From positions 248,001-312,000 of the forward strand of contig NZ_CP119423.1 of NCBI RefSeq assembly GCF_029223585.1: a stretch of 64,000 nt of DNA. Direction: 5' to 3'. This DNA is from Photobacterium sp. DA100. GTDB taxonomy: Bacteria > Pseudomonadota > Gammaproteobacteria > Enterobacterales > Vibrionaceae. Numbering within the stretch: position 1 is the stretch's first letter; every line of letters starts with the position of its first letter. The notes under the pieces are model-generated. The model had not been told where the DNA came from, made no database searches, and worked only from the letters and a program-made list of their open reading frames with translations. Shown here piece after piece: positions 21,888-29,902 of this stretch. The translations under genes and the position numbers were made by a program.

Positions 21888-23971
21888 AATGCTGCTCCTA
21901 GGGCGATCAGGGTAAAGATCCCCAGCACGTCACGCAGCCCTTTGCGCCATTGCTCGCCCACCGAGTCGTTGAGGTTGGGGACATAAACCGTATCGCCGGG
22001 ACGAAGTAGGGGCAGGGGATAACGGGCCGGGTCGATGACATAGTCGCGTAGATTGAATGTCTGGGCTTGGTCGCCACAGCATGAGGTGTTGACGATCATG
22101 ATCCGCTCGATATAGGCATTGTCTGAAGGGCCACCGGCTTCGGCCAGTAAATCGAGGATATTCATTTGGTTATTGAAGGCATAACGGCCGGGTTTGTTGA
22201 CCGAGCCCATCAGCCTGACCACCTGCTCGGCTGGCTTGTCCAGCCAGTTGCCTTTCATTTGGGGAACATAAATAACATCCCCGGGAACCACTTCGGGCAG
22301 CAGGCTTTCATCTCCGGTCTCAAAATAGAGTGAGAGGTTGAGAGTCGTCACCCTTGCCGTGTTGCCGTTACGGTGGCTGATGCGGATCTGGCGTAGATCA
22401 GCGTCGCCATCGGGACCGTCTGCGGCAGAGAGGATATCGAGAAAGCCCAGCTCTTTGTTGAAGGCATAGCGACCAGGGGCGCCGACCTGACCGAATACAT
22501 AAATAGAGTCATCGGCAGATTGGCGTACCCAGCTCGACTTGTTGTCTGTCGGATCATGGGGAAGCTCGTCAATAATGATGGTATCGCCTGCGGCTAGGCG
22601 GGGGAGTTGGCTGAAGCTTCCCCCTTGGGTGATAAAGCTCTCCAAGTCAAAGTAAACCACACTGTTTCCGGTTCCTGCCTGGTCACGCAGCAAGCGAATG
22701 TTGCTGAGGTTGGCCTGCTGCTTGGGCCCTCCTGCATGGGAGAGGACATCCAGTAGGCCCATACTGCTGTTCCACTCGAATCGACCGGGATTGTTGACCG
22801 CACCGATAATTTTGATCGCACGGTCATTGGTGATCTTGAGCCAGGACTTTTCGTTGAAGTCTATTTTTTCAGGAATAAAGATAACGTCGCCGGGAGCAAT
22901 ATCAGGCAATGGATATTGAGCCGGGTTTTGGGTATAGGTGACCAGATTGATGCCGACCGGGGTTCCCTTGCTACGAAGCAGTTTGATTTGTGTGGTATCG
23001 GCAAAGCGTGTCGGCCCGCCGGCGTTAGCGAGCACATCGACAAAGCCAGTACCGGGGGAGCTTTCATAGGCTCCGGGTGCCTGGACCTCTCCCATAACGT
23101 AGACGGTTCGAGTGGTTGTGTTGATATCCTCAACTTCGATAGGAGCAAAGATGGTGGTACCCGGCTTGACGGGAGGAAGTTCGGTGGTAACCCCGGTATC
23201 TAAATAGGCTTTGAGATCGAAGAGGTAAGGGACGTTATCGGTGATCACCCTGATTTTGGTGACATCAGCATAGCGGGTGACGCCATCGGCACGCATCAGG
23301 GCATCGACAACGGTCATTCCGGGTTTGTAGCTGAAGGTTCCGGGATTTCGCAGTTCACCGAAGATGGTGATCCCTTGCTCTTCGTCGGCATCGCCCCCCT
23401 CCCTCAGTGAGGCTGCATCAAAATCGACTTCGACGTTGCCGAGCAGCGGTGAGGCCGGGACAAATATGGTATCGCCCCCTTGCAAGGCTGGGAGCATGGC
23501 AGGATCGCCGCTGTCGAGATAGGCCTTGTAATTGAACAGCACGGAGCGGCCGTTGCGGATCAGCTTGAATTGATCCAGCTGGGCGCCGGGCCGGGCCCCT
23601 CCGGCGGTGGATATTGCCATCTGAACATTGGCTCCGGGCTTGAGCGATATCATTCCTGGCTGCTCGACATAGCCGAGAACCTGCACCCGCAGGACTTGCT
23701 CGAGGATACTGAGCCTGAATTCATCGAGGTTGCGGTACACAGTCCTGAGCCGTTCTCGCAATAGCTGCTCGGCTTGCTGCTGGCTTAGCCCTGCAATGGG
23801 GACTAAGCCCACCTCAGGCAGCCTGATCTGGCCTTGATCGTCGATCGTGAAGGGGCCATTGAAATCGCGCTCTCCCGGCAGCTGGAGAAATACTCGATCC
23901 CCGGGGGTAAGGGGATCTCCCCTGGCCGGGGAGAATACGACAATGCATAGAATTAGCATAAGCCATTTCAT
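21884..23971 (-). CDS. sypC: SypC-like polysaccharide export protein with six SLBB repeats
   Basis: 695 residues. A signal peptide (MKWLMLILCIVVFSPARG) is followed by a Wza-type export domain (LTPGDRVFLQLPG; about 19-90). Six SLBB repeats follow, each opening with a V/I-x-G-x-V-x-x-PG motif, near residues 94, 205, 290, 385, 490 and 590. A hydrophobic C-terminal segment (VLGIFTLIALGAAL) ends it. It is expected to build the periplasmic and outer-membrane export conduit. Wza is a lipoprotein of about 380 residues with fewer SLBB units; this protein has no lipobox cysteine and is nearly twice as long. ATGA overlaps join it to both neighbours. Confidence 0.9.
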   Translation of the reverse strand: MKWLMLILCIVVFSPARGDPLTPGDRVFLQLPGERDFNGPFTIDDQGQIRLPEVGLVPIAGLSQQQAEQLLRERLRTVYRNLDEFRLSILEQVLRVQVLGYVEQPGMISLKPGANVQMAISTAGGARPGAQLDQFKLIRNGRSVLFNYKAYLDSGDPAMLPALQGGDTIFVPASPLLGNVEVDFDAASLREGGDADEEQGITIFGELRNPGTFSYKPGMTVVDALMRADGVTRYADVTKIRVITDNVPYLFDLKAYLDTGVTTELPPVKPGTTIFAPIEVEDINTTTRTVYVMGEVQAPGAYESSPGTGFVDVLANAGGPTRFADTTQIKLLRSKGTPVGINLVTYTQNPAQYPLPDIAPGDVIFIPEKIDFNEKSWLKITNDRAIKIIGAVNNPGRFEWNSSMGLLDVLSHAGGPKQQANLSNIRLLRDQAGTGNSVVYFDLESFITQGGSFSQLPRLAAGDTIIIDELPHDPTDNKSSWVRQSADDSIYVFGQVGAPGRYAFNKELGFLDILSAADGPDGDADLRQIRISHRNGNTARVTTLNLSLYFETGDESLLPEVVPGDVIYVPQMKGNWLDKPAEQVVRLMGSVNKPGRYAFNNQMNILDLLAEAGGPSDNAYIERIMIVNTSCCGDQAQTFNLRDYVIDPARYPLPLLRPGDTVYVPNLNDSVGEQWRKGLRDVLGIFTLIALGAAL

Positions 23972-24762
23972 AGTGACCCCGGAGTAAGCTGTTCGCGGAC
24001 CGCATGCCAGTCACCGAGAGAATATACCCGGTGTGAGGCTCGGGTATGGTGGTCAACCAACACCCGGGCCTCGACTTTACGATTGCTGAGTCTCTCGGTC
24101 TTAGAACTAGGATCCTCGAGCGACTCTTTTTCACCAGCGCTGAAAATTGAAATTTGGTGGGCATTGACCCCTTGCTCGATAAGGTAGCGCCTAACCGCAT
24201 CTGCCCGGTGCATCCCCAGCTGGTAATTGCTCTGTGCGGTTCCAATGGTGTCGGTATGACCGGTGAGTTCAAGCAGCCAGTGTTCTTGGCGTTTCAGAAT
24301 AGCGGCTGCACGACGCAATGCATTTTGGTAATCAGGTAATAGTTTGGTTCTGTCAAAGGCAAACTGATTGTCGACCCGCATCAATAGCAGCAGTTGCTCC
24401 CTGAGCTGGATCTCGGAATAGCGGGTATCCAAACACTCAGTATGGTGTTCGAGCCAGTCCATCTGGCGCTGGATTTTGGCGAACTGGGTTTGGTAGGCCA
24501 ACAGGGTAATATCGGCATCATCGCTGAACCCCGCTTTGTGTTCTTGATTTGCTTTATCATGGAGGTTGACAAGCTGCTGGTATTGTCCCGGCAGGCACAA
24601 TTTGACGCCGCGGGTCGCCAGTAGTTGGAGCTCGAACCTATGGTGCTCAAGCTCGTGCCACTGATCCACATCAGGTGGTGAGTATGGTGTATCACCCGTG
24701 GTTGGCCAGGTGGTGCAGCCATTGGCGAGCAGTATCATTAGCAGGCTTGAGAGTTTTCCCAT
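23968..24762 (-). CDS. sypB: SypB-like OmpA-family lipoprotein
   Basis: 264 residues. A lipobox (LLANGC, Cys16) suggests outer-membrane anchoring. The C-terminal OmpA-like peptidoglycan-binding domain is clear: LTGHTDTIGTAQSNYQLG followed by HRADAVRRYLIEQGV. The middle is helical and Gln-rich. It probably ties the export apparatus to the cell wall. The start lies one base after the sypA stop (TGATATG) and the end overlaps sypC by ATGA. Confidence 0.9.
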   Translation of the reverse strand: MGKLSSLLMILLANGCTTWPTTGDTPYSPPDVDQWHELEHHRFELQLLATRGVKLCLPGQYQQLVNLHDKANQEHKAGFSDDADITLLAYQTQFAKIQRQMDWLEHHTECLDTRYSEIQLREQLLLLMRVDNQFAFDRTKLLPDYQNALRRAAAILKRQEHWLLELTGHTDTIGTAQSNYQLGMHRADAVRRYLIEQGVNAHQISIFSAGEKESLEDPSSKTERLSNRKVEARVLVDHHTRASHRVYSLGDWHAVREQLTPGSL

Positions 24763-24763
24763 A

Positions 24764-25078
24764 TCAACCTAACTCCGCTGAGGTGATCAGAGGGATCACC
24801 TTGTCGATCCTTAACATTTTCATTAGCTGGCGCGGCTGGCCGTTAACATTGAGCAGACGTAATGTTTTTCCTCTGCTTTTTAAGCGCTTGTATAAGAAAA
24901 CAATGGCACCAATTCCACAGGAGTCAATAAATTGTACCTGGGTCATGTCGATGACCATCTCATCGCTATCGGTTTGGCTCAGTGCTTCGAAGTCTGGTTC
25001 CATCTGTCTGGCGAGATGGGCATCGAATTCATTCTGTAGCGTCAATCCGATATTGGCGGTATTTACGGTGTGATTCAT
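24764..25078 (-). CDS. sypA: SypA-like STAS-domain regulator
   Basis: 104 residues, an anti-sigma-factor-antagonist (STAS) fold with the signature QFIDSCGIGAIVFLYKRL. In V. fischeri, SypA must be unphosphorylated to promote biofilm, and SypE controls its phosphoserine. Here the segment after the Asp reads Ser53-Cys54-Gly55; many family members have Ser-Ser or Ser-Thr. I chose ATG 25078 (MNHTVNTANIGL), which has an AAGG site; an in-frame ATG at 25111 lacks one. It is the first gene of the A-E module, 54 bases after the sugar-transferase gene, with a sigma-54-like promoter in the gap. Confidence 0.88.
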   Translation of the reverse strand: MNHTVNTANIGLTLQNEFDAHLARQMEPDFEALSQTDSDEMVIDMTQVQFIDSCGIGAIVFLYKRLKSRGKTLRLLNVNGQPRQLMKMLRIDKVIPLITSAELG

Positions 25079-25115
25079 AAGTGGCCTTTTCGATAGTGGA
25101 CGTATCTCCATTCAA

Positions 25116-25131
25116 TACAAGTGCTATGCCA
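25116..25131 (-). promoter_or_regulatory. Candidate sigma-54 promoter of the sypABCDE module
   Basis: On the minus strand TGGCAT-N5-TTGTA matches the -24/-12 consensus TGGCAC-N5-TTGC(A/T) except T for the last C of the -24 box and T for C in the -12 GC. It would start transcription about 29 bases before sypA. V. fischeri sypA has a sigma-54 promoter activated by SypG. Confidence 0.45.
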
Positions 25132-25132
25132 A

Positions 25133-26941
25133 TTACTGCCCGCGTTTGCCAACCATGATGTAAATCGTTTTGAAAATAATGAATAGATCCATCTTGAGCC
25201 ACTGGAACGTTGAACTCAGAGCCAGTGCATAGGCGTGATCAAAGGCGATTTTGTTTTTTACATCTTCCAGGCTGCTGTCATAGCCTTGGTTGACCTGGGC
25301 GAGACCGGTGATTCCCGGTTTCAGGCCAGCTGTGCGCTCGAGGTAAAATGGCAATGCATTTTGCAATTTGCCGCAAAATTCAGGGCGCTCAGGCCTTGGC
25401 CCGATCAATGCCATATCGCCTTTGAGGACATTGAGCAACTGGGGCAGCTCATCGAGCCGGGTGACACGCAGAAAGTGGCCGGTGCGGGTAATGCGGGAGT
25501 CATTCTGCCGGGCCCAGATCGCCCCAGACTTCGACTCAGCATGACTAGACATAGAGCGAAATTTAATAATTTCAAACAGTTCAACTTGCTCCTCGCTGAT
25601 CCGGCCAACACGAAGCTGGCGATAGAAAATGGGGCCAGGGGAGTCAAGCTTGATCAACAAGGCGATCAAAGGCCAGATCGGTAACGTTAATACCATACCG
25701 ATTGATGCCAGCAAGATATCACTGGTGCGCTTGAGTAGCTGGGTCGACAGGGCCTGGTAGTTTGACAATGGGGGCAAGTGGCGCCAGCCACTGCGAAAGT
25801 GGCCCAGCAGGTAACGGAGCATACCTATTAGCGAGGCTGCATAGCTGCTGACAAAATAATGCAGTTTATCGGTAGCCTTGCTGGACACGCCAAATAGCGG
25901 CAGGGTGGCAGCGATATACCCTGTTGCCTGCAGGACTGTCAGGGCTTGGGCTACTGCTGAACCCTGGATGGCCAAGCTAAGCGAGAGCAGAAAGTAACCG
26001 ATCAAAATGAAAGGCATGACGGTTCTCATGGCTTTGCCTGACGTGAAAAGCCAGCGCGCACCATGATGGGAGTGGCGGAACACGAAGCGGCAGCGGATCA
26101 GTTGCTGCAGATTGCCGGCACCAATGCGTTGGCGGCGCTGGTAGGTATCCTGAACGGTGGATAGGGAGAGTTCGACACTGTTGATATAGTGGTTGAACTG
26201 GACTTGGTAGCCTTGCTTGATCACCAGCATGGTCTGGATGAAATCATCATTAATGGTATCTTCCGGCAAGTAGGAAAAAAGCGGGGCACGGACAATATAG
26301 AATGCCCCGTTGCCGCCCATGACACTGCCGAGTTTTGCTTCCGTCTGGCGAATTGAGTTCTGCCACTGCCAGTACTGTTGCTCACCGCTGGTGGCTTCGG
26401 CCAATAGGTAGTTACAGGTCAAGGCCCCGACTTTCGGATCGGTGAAGCTATCGGCGGCTTGGCGAAGGGCATCGATGGAGAGCAACGCAGAGACATCGGA
26501 CATAGCGATCAAATCTGCTTGGTCTCTAACCATACTGAGCAGCTGGTTGATGCGTATCACTTTGCCTTTGTTTTCCGCTTCAACGATGCACTCTAGCTGA
26601 ATGCCAGCACCGGCATACTTGGCTTGCCACGCTTGTACCTGCTCGGCGGTATTGTCACTGCAACCATCGCAGCAGATCCAGACAGAGAGCTTTTCGGCTG
26701 GGTAATCGAGCACCACCAGATTGGCTAGCTTGGCGTCGATAAATTCTGCCTCGTTATGGGCTGGAATCATGATGGCAACCGAGGGGAGTGTTTTGTCCAC
26801 GGAATAGGGCCCTAAGGTTGCCTCCGCTTGTGCAGAGTCTTTTGCCTTGCGCCCCAGAAATACCATCAAAGCGGTATAGATGATGTGGTGATAGATAATC
26901 ACGACAGTCATTGCGGTTAGTACAATCCAGCTCATAGTCAT
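25133..26941 (-). CDS. Fused glycosyltransferase-2 / initiating sugar transferase (SypQ-SypR fusion)
   Basis: 602 residues joining two enzymes. After an N-terminal membrane helix, residues about 53-300 are a GT2 domain (IMIPAHNEAEF, ICCDGCSDNT, MSDVSALLS, GNGAFYIVRAPLF, QRRQR). Three or more membrane segments follow. From about 400 comes a WcaJ/PglC-type polyisoprenyl-phosphate sugar-1-phosphate transferase: LKRTSDILLASIG, SPGPIFYRQLRVG, KFRSM, DELPQLLNVLKGDMALIGPRP. The first half matches SypQ and the second SypR, which are separate genes in V. fischeri. I chose ATG 26941 (MTMSWIVLTAM) behind AAGGA, five bases after the sypP stop; ATG 26968 would overlap sypP. The C-terminal half would load the first sugar on undecaprenyl phosphate. 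Confidence 0.88.
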   Translation of the reverse strand: MTMSWIVLTAMTVVIIYHHIIYTALMVFLGRKAKDSAQAEATLGPYSVDKTLPSVAIMIPAHNEAEFIDAKLANLVVLDYPAEKLSVWICCDGCSDNTAEQVQAWQAKYAGAGIQLECIVEAENKGKVIRINQLLSMVRDQADLIAMSDVSALLSIDALRQAADSFTDPKVGALTCNYLLAEATSGEQQYWQWQNSIRQTEAKLGSVMGGNGAFYIVRAPLFSYLPEDTINDDFIQTMLVIKQGYQVQFNHYINSVELSLSTVQDTYQRRQRIGAGNLQQLIRCRFVFRHSHHGARWLFTSGKAMRTVMPFILIGYFLLSLSLAIQGSAVAQALTVLQATGYIAATLPLFGVSSKATDKLHYFVSSYAASLIGMLRYLLGHFRSGWRHLPPLSNYQALSTQLLKRTSDILLASIGMVLTLPIWPLIALLIKLDSPGPIFYRQLRVGRISEEQVELFEIIKFRSMSSHAESKSGAIWARQNDSRITRTGHFLRVTRLDELPQLLNVLKGDMALIGPRPERPEFCGKLQNALPFYLERTAGLKPGITGLAQVNQGYDSSLEDVKNKIAFDHAYALALSSTFQWLKMDLFIIFKTIYIMVGKRGQ

Positions 26942-26945
26942 TTCG

Positions 26946-28022
26946 TTATCCTTTTCCAAGCGATTCATATGAAGCCGTCATTTCCCGAACATCGGCTAAC
27001 CGACGGATATATTGGGTTGTTTGCTGGCAGTCATGGATAGGTATGCGGAATTTTTCCTCTAAGCTCTGGGCCAGTAACGTGGGTTGTTCTGGCGGGATCA
27101 GGTGACCGCTATGAGGACAGATCAGATCGGGGATCCCGCCGACATTAGTGGCGACAACAGGCTTGCCGCACGCCTGGGCTTCAAGCAATGCCAGGGGCAG
27201 CCCCTCCTGGCGGGAAGGCATGCAGAACAGGTCGATGGCGCGGTAGAAATCCAGCATGTTGTCACAGCGGCCAAGCCAGTGAACGCGGACCGCCAGCCCA
27301 AGCTGCTGCGACATGTTTTGCAGCTTTATTCGTTCTGGGCCGTGGCCGGCCACTACGACGTGGTAGGCCTCTGGTAGCTTTGCCAGTGCTTCGAGCAGGG
27401 TATCCAGCCCTTTTTCATGAACCAAGCGACCGGCACAGCCAATGAGCCGTTTATCCGTGGGTAGCAATAGGCGTTGCCTTGCCTGGTTGGTTTGCCCCGG
27501 GCAATAGTGCTGGGTATCGATCCCGTTGACAATAACATGATCAGTGCCGATCCCCCGGACTTTGAGCTGAGCGGCAATGCGCGGCGCGTCGGCAACAAGC
27601 TGGATACTGCTGCCCATCAGCAGGCTGCGGGTGAGTAAGCGCTGCTTGGCATCATCGAGGTGCCAGCTGTCGTGTTCTGTTTGGATGTGGGTGATCCCGC
27701 TGAGCCCGATACACGCCATACGGCTGTAGAGTAACGGGCCCAGGTGGTGGGAATGGACCACTTGGGCTTGTAATGAGCGGATAAGGCGGCGCAGAGTGAA
27801 AACGATTTTCACGCTAAGGCCAGAAGGTTTGCCGAGGAAGAATAAGCGATCCGCAAGTGGGGCTAGCTCGGGCCATTGTTCGATAGCTTGCGCTTTGCAG
27901 CCTTCCAGTGCGACGACATACACTTGATTGTCGGCGGAGGCAAATCGCACCAGGTTGAGTACCAGTCGCTCAATACCGCCGGGACTTAGATGCTGGACAA
28001 CCTGGAGAGTCGTAGTGGTCAT
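26946..28022 (-). CDS. sypP: SypP-like glycosyltransferase, family 4
   Basis: 358 residues, GT-B fold: QHLSPGGIERLVLNL at the N terminus, HSHHLGPLLYSRM in the acceptor domain, GCAGRLVHEKGLDTLL at the start of the donor domain, and the E-x7-E signature EGLPLALLEAQACGKP. It probably transfers a sugar during repeat-unit assembly on the cytoplasmic face. Its start overlaps sypO by four bases. Confidence 0.85.
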   Translation of the reverse strand: MTTTTLQVVQHLSPGGIERLVLNLVRFASADNQVYVVALEGCKAQAIEQWPELAPLADRLFFLGKPSGLSVKIVFTLRRLIRSLQAQVVHSHHLGPLLYSRMACIGLSGITHIQTEHDSWHLDDAKQRLLTRSLLMGSSIQLVADAPRIAAQLKVRGIGTDHVIVNGIDTQHYCPGQTNQARQRLLLPTDKRLIGCAGRLVHEKGLDTLLEALAKLPEAYHVVVAGHGPERIKLQNMSQQLGLAVRVHWLGRCDNMLDFYRAIDLFCMPSRQEGLPLALLEAQACGKPVVATNVGGIPDLICPHSGHLIPPEQPTLLAQSLEEKFRIPIHDCQQTTQYIRRLADVREMTASYESLGKG

Positions 28023-29461
28023 GCTGTCTCCTCGGGAAAGTGGGGGGTGCGTATTAGCACGGGGGCCTTGGCCAGACGGACGATCTGCTGGCTTTGGTAC
28101 AGTCGGGTATCAAGCAATTGCACCGCGCAAACCAGTGATAGCCCGAGGCCGAAACCGACCACAATCCCCATGGTGAAGTTGAACCACCACGGCCAGTTCA
28201 ATGGCTGATTAGGGACGCTGGGACGTGCAATGATCTTGAGTTTGTCGGGTTCTTCAAAACGCCCGAGTTGGCCGGTCACCTTGGCCATTTCGTAGCGCTC
28301 GAGTAGCTGGTTGTATATCTTGGCCTTGACGTCATAGTTGCGCTGCAGCACGGTCAGCTCTTTTTCCAGTTGGGCAAACTCGACCCGTTTCCTCTCCAAA
28401 CGTGAGGCCTGGGCCTGGAGCAAGTTGAGCTCCCCCTCCAGCGATTGGATTTGGCTTTCTGCCTGCTGCAGTTGTTCGAACTGGCTGATCAGCAGAGGTT
28501 GGTTGGGGTTATCGAGTTGTTGAGTATTGCTGGCGATGCGCTGCCAGAGTTGGCCAATCTCTTGAGCGTTGAGTGATTGTTGCTGGTCAACTAAGCGCGA
28601 ACGCTCTTGCTTCAGGCGATTTAGCTGGCGAAGCACGGCCTTGACCGAAGAGTGGAGGTCGGTATAACGGGCCCTGAGTATGGTCAGCTCGGCTTCGGCT
28701 TTGACAATCTCCGCTTCGAGCATCCCAACGATAGGGTTGGTACTGGCAAGGCGGCCATAGAAGTTATCGCGTTTGGCGCGGGCGTTGAGCAGTTCGCGTT
28801 TGGTCTCTTGGATAAGGGTGTTTATCTGGGCATCATTTTGGATTCGGCTTCCTTGTAGCTGGGGGAGGTTGCCGGCATTGTCTGATTTGAACTTCGCCAG
28901 GGCGCTTTCGGCATTTTCCAAGTCGGTTAGGGTTGCTTCGAGCTGCTGCTGGAGAAATTGCTCGGAGTTGTCAACCGAGGCGCGACCTGGAGCGCGTAGC
29001 TTATCGAGAAACAATGCAGAGAGCTTGTTGAGGATGTGCGGCATTTCCGCTGGTGTGTGCCAATTCAGGCCTAATTGAACCAAGTCACTGCCGACCAGGT
29101 TGATACTGAGATTGCTATTGAGCTGGCTGACAACCGTATTGAGTTGGCTTTGGTTACCGGCAGGAGAGAGCCCCAAGTCGATAGCGACTTGCTCCAGCAC
29201 AAACTGGCTGTGGAGTAACACCCGCAGCGCCTTGATCCGTTTTTGGAGGTTCATCGAAATTGACAGGTCTTCCAAAAAGGGATTTAGCATCGCGGCTTCC
29301 TGAACCAGGATTGTGGTTTGGGCGAAATAACGCTTGGCCTTCACGGCACCGCCAGCCGTCATGAGCAAGGGCATGATGACCATAGGGAGCAGCAGCAGGT
29401 AGCGATGATTCCACAGCGCCTGCAGTAGCGGATACAGCTTGGCGAAGAGTTGGTGTCTCAT
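28019..29461 (-). CDS. sypO: SypO-like Wzz-type chain-length protein
   Basis: 480 residues. A membrane helix (about 21-38), a Wzz N-terminal domain, a long periplasmic coiled coil (about 160-390, rich in Gln, Leu and Glu), then a Pro-rich segment (PSVPNQPLNWPWW) leading into a second helix. No kinase domain follows; the partner ATPase would be the separate SypD-like protein. It sets polymer length together with the polymerase. Overlaps both neighbours by four bases. Confidence 0.88.
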   Translation of the reverse strand: MRHQLFAKLYPLLQALWNHRYLLLLPMVIMPLLMTAGGAVKAKRYFAQTTILVQEAAMLNPFLEDLSISMNLQKRIKALRVLLHSQFVLEQVAIDLGLSPAGNQSQLNTVVSQLNSNLSINLVGSDLVQLGLNWHTPAEMPHILNKLSALFLDKLRAPGRASVDNSEQFLQQQLEATLTDLENAESALAKFKSDNAGNLPQLQGSRIQNDAQINTLIQETKRELLNARAKRDNFYGRLASTNPIVGMLEAEIVKAEAELTILRARYTDLHSSVKAVLRQLNRLKQERSRLVDQQQSLNAQEIGQLWQRIASNTQQLDNPNQPLLISQFEQLQQAESQIQSLEGELNLLQAQASRLERKRVEFAQLEKELTVLQRNYDVKAKIYNQLLERYEMAKVTGQLGRFEEPDKLKIIARPSVPNQPLNWPWWFNFTMGIVVGFGLGLSLVCAVQLLDTRLYQSQQIVRLAKAPVLIRTPHFPEETA

Positions 29462-29799
29462 GGCGACTGTCTTTGCAATACCAGGGTATCGGCATTCTGA
29501 CTGGGCGCATATTCCAGGTGCAGTGGAATGCTTTGGCTCTCCGCCAACTTGCTGACAGCATGGATTCGTTTCTGGCCCTGCATCAAAGCATCAAAAGGAT
29601 TGGCCAAGTCTGCCGGCGCCACTTTGGCAATTAACTGGTGATAGGGATTGTCGGCCAAGAATTTACTAATTTTTCTTTGTTGTTCGGACGTCAGCGAGAT
29701 TTGCTCCGGGCTGAAAAAAAGTGTCAGGCTGGCCTGAGGAGGGGGCGAGGCACAGCCAAATACCAGTAGGCAGCCGATGACAACCAATATTCTTTTCAT
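29458..29799 (-). CDS. Small lipoprotein of the polysaccharide locus, function unknown
   Basis: 113 residues with a clear lipoprotein signal (ILVVIGCLLVFGC, Cys16). The rest (ISLTSEQQRKISKFLAD to NADTLVLQ) has an alternating strand-helix pattern that recalls a truncated OmpA-like domain, including a PADLANPF stretch and RIHAVSKLAESQ. That resemblance is weak. I know of no counterpart in the V. fischeri syp locus. Its stop overlaps the sypO start by four bases, so it is firmly in the operon, and it is the first gene after a sigma-54-like promoter. Confidence 0.8.
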   Translation of the reverse strand: MKRILVVIGCLLVFGCASPPPQASLTLFFSPEQISLTSEQQRKISKFLADNPYHQLIAKVAPADLANPFDALMQGQKRIHAVSKLAESQSIPLHLEYAPSQNADTLVLQRQSP

Positions 29800-29840
29800 A
29801 CATCCCCCGGAGGTTTTAAATTACTACTTCATTTATTGAT

Positions 29841-29856
29841 AGCAAAAAAAGTGCCC
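29841..29856 (-). promoter_or_regulatory. Sigma-54-type promoter before lipoprotein-sypO-sypP-sypQR
   Basis: The minus strand reads GGGCAC-TTTTT-TTGCT, with the GG and GC dinucleotides ten bases apart as required for the -24/-12 class; only the first base departs from TGGCAC. Transcription would start near 29830, about 31 bases before the lipoprotein ATG. Best sigma-54 match in the window. Confidence 0.7.
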
Positions 29857-29902
29857 GAAGTTAGCTAAGTTGTAATCTGACGCCTGAAATCATTGACATC
29901 AC

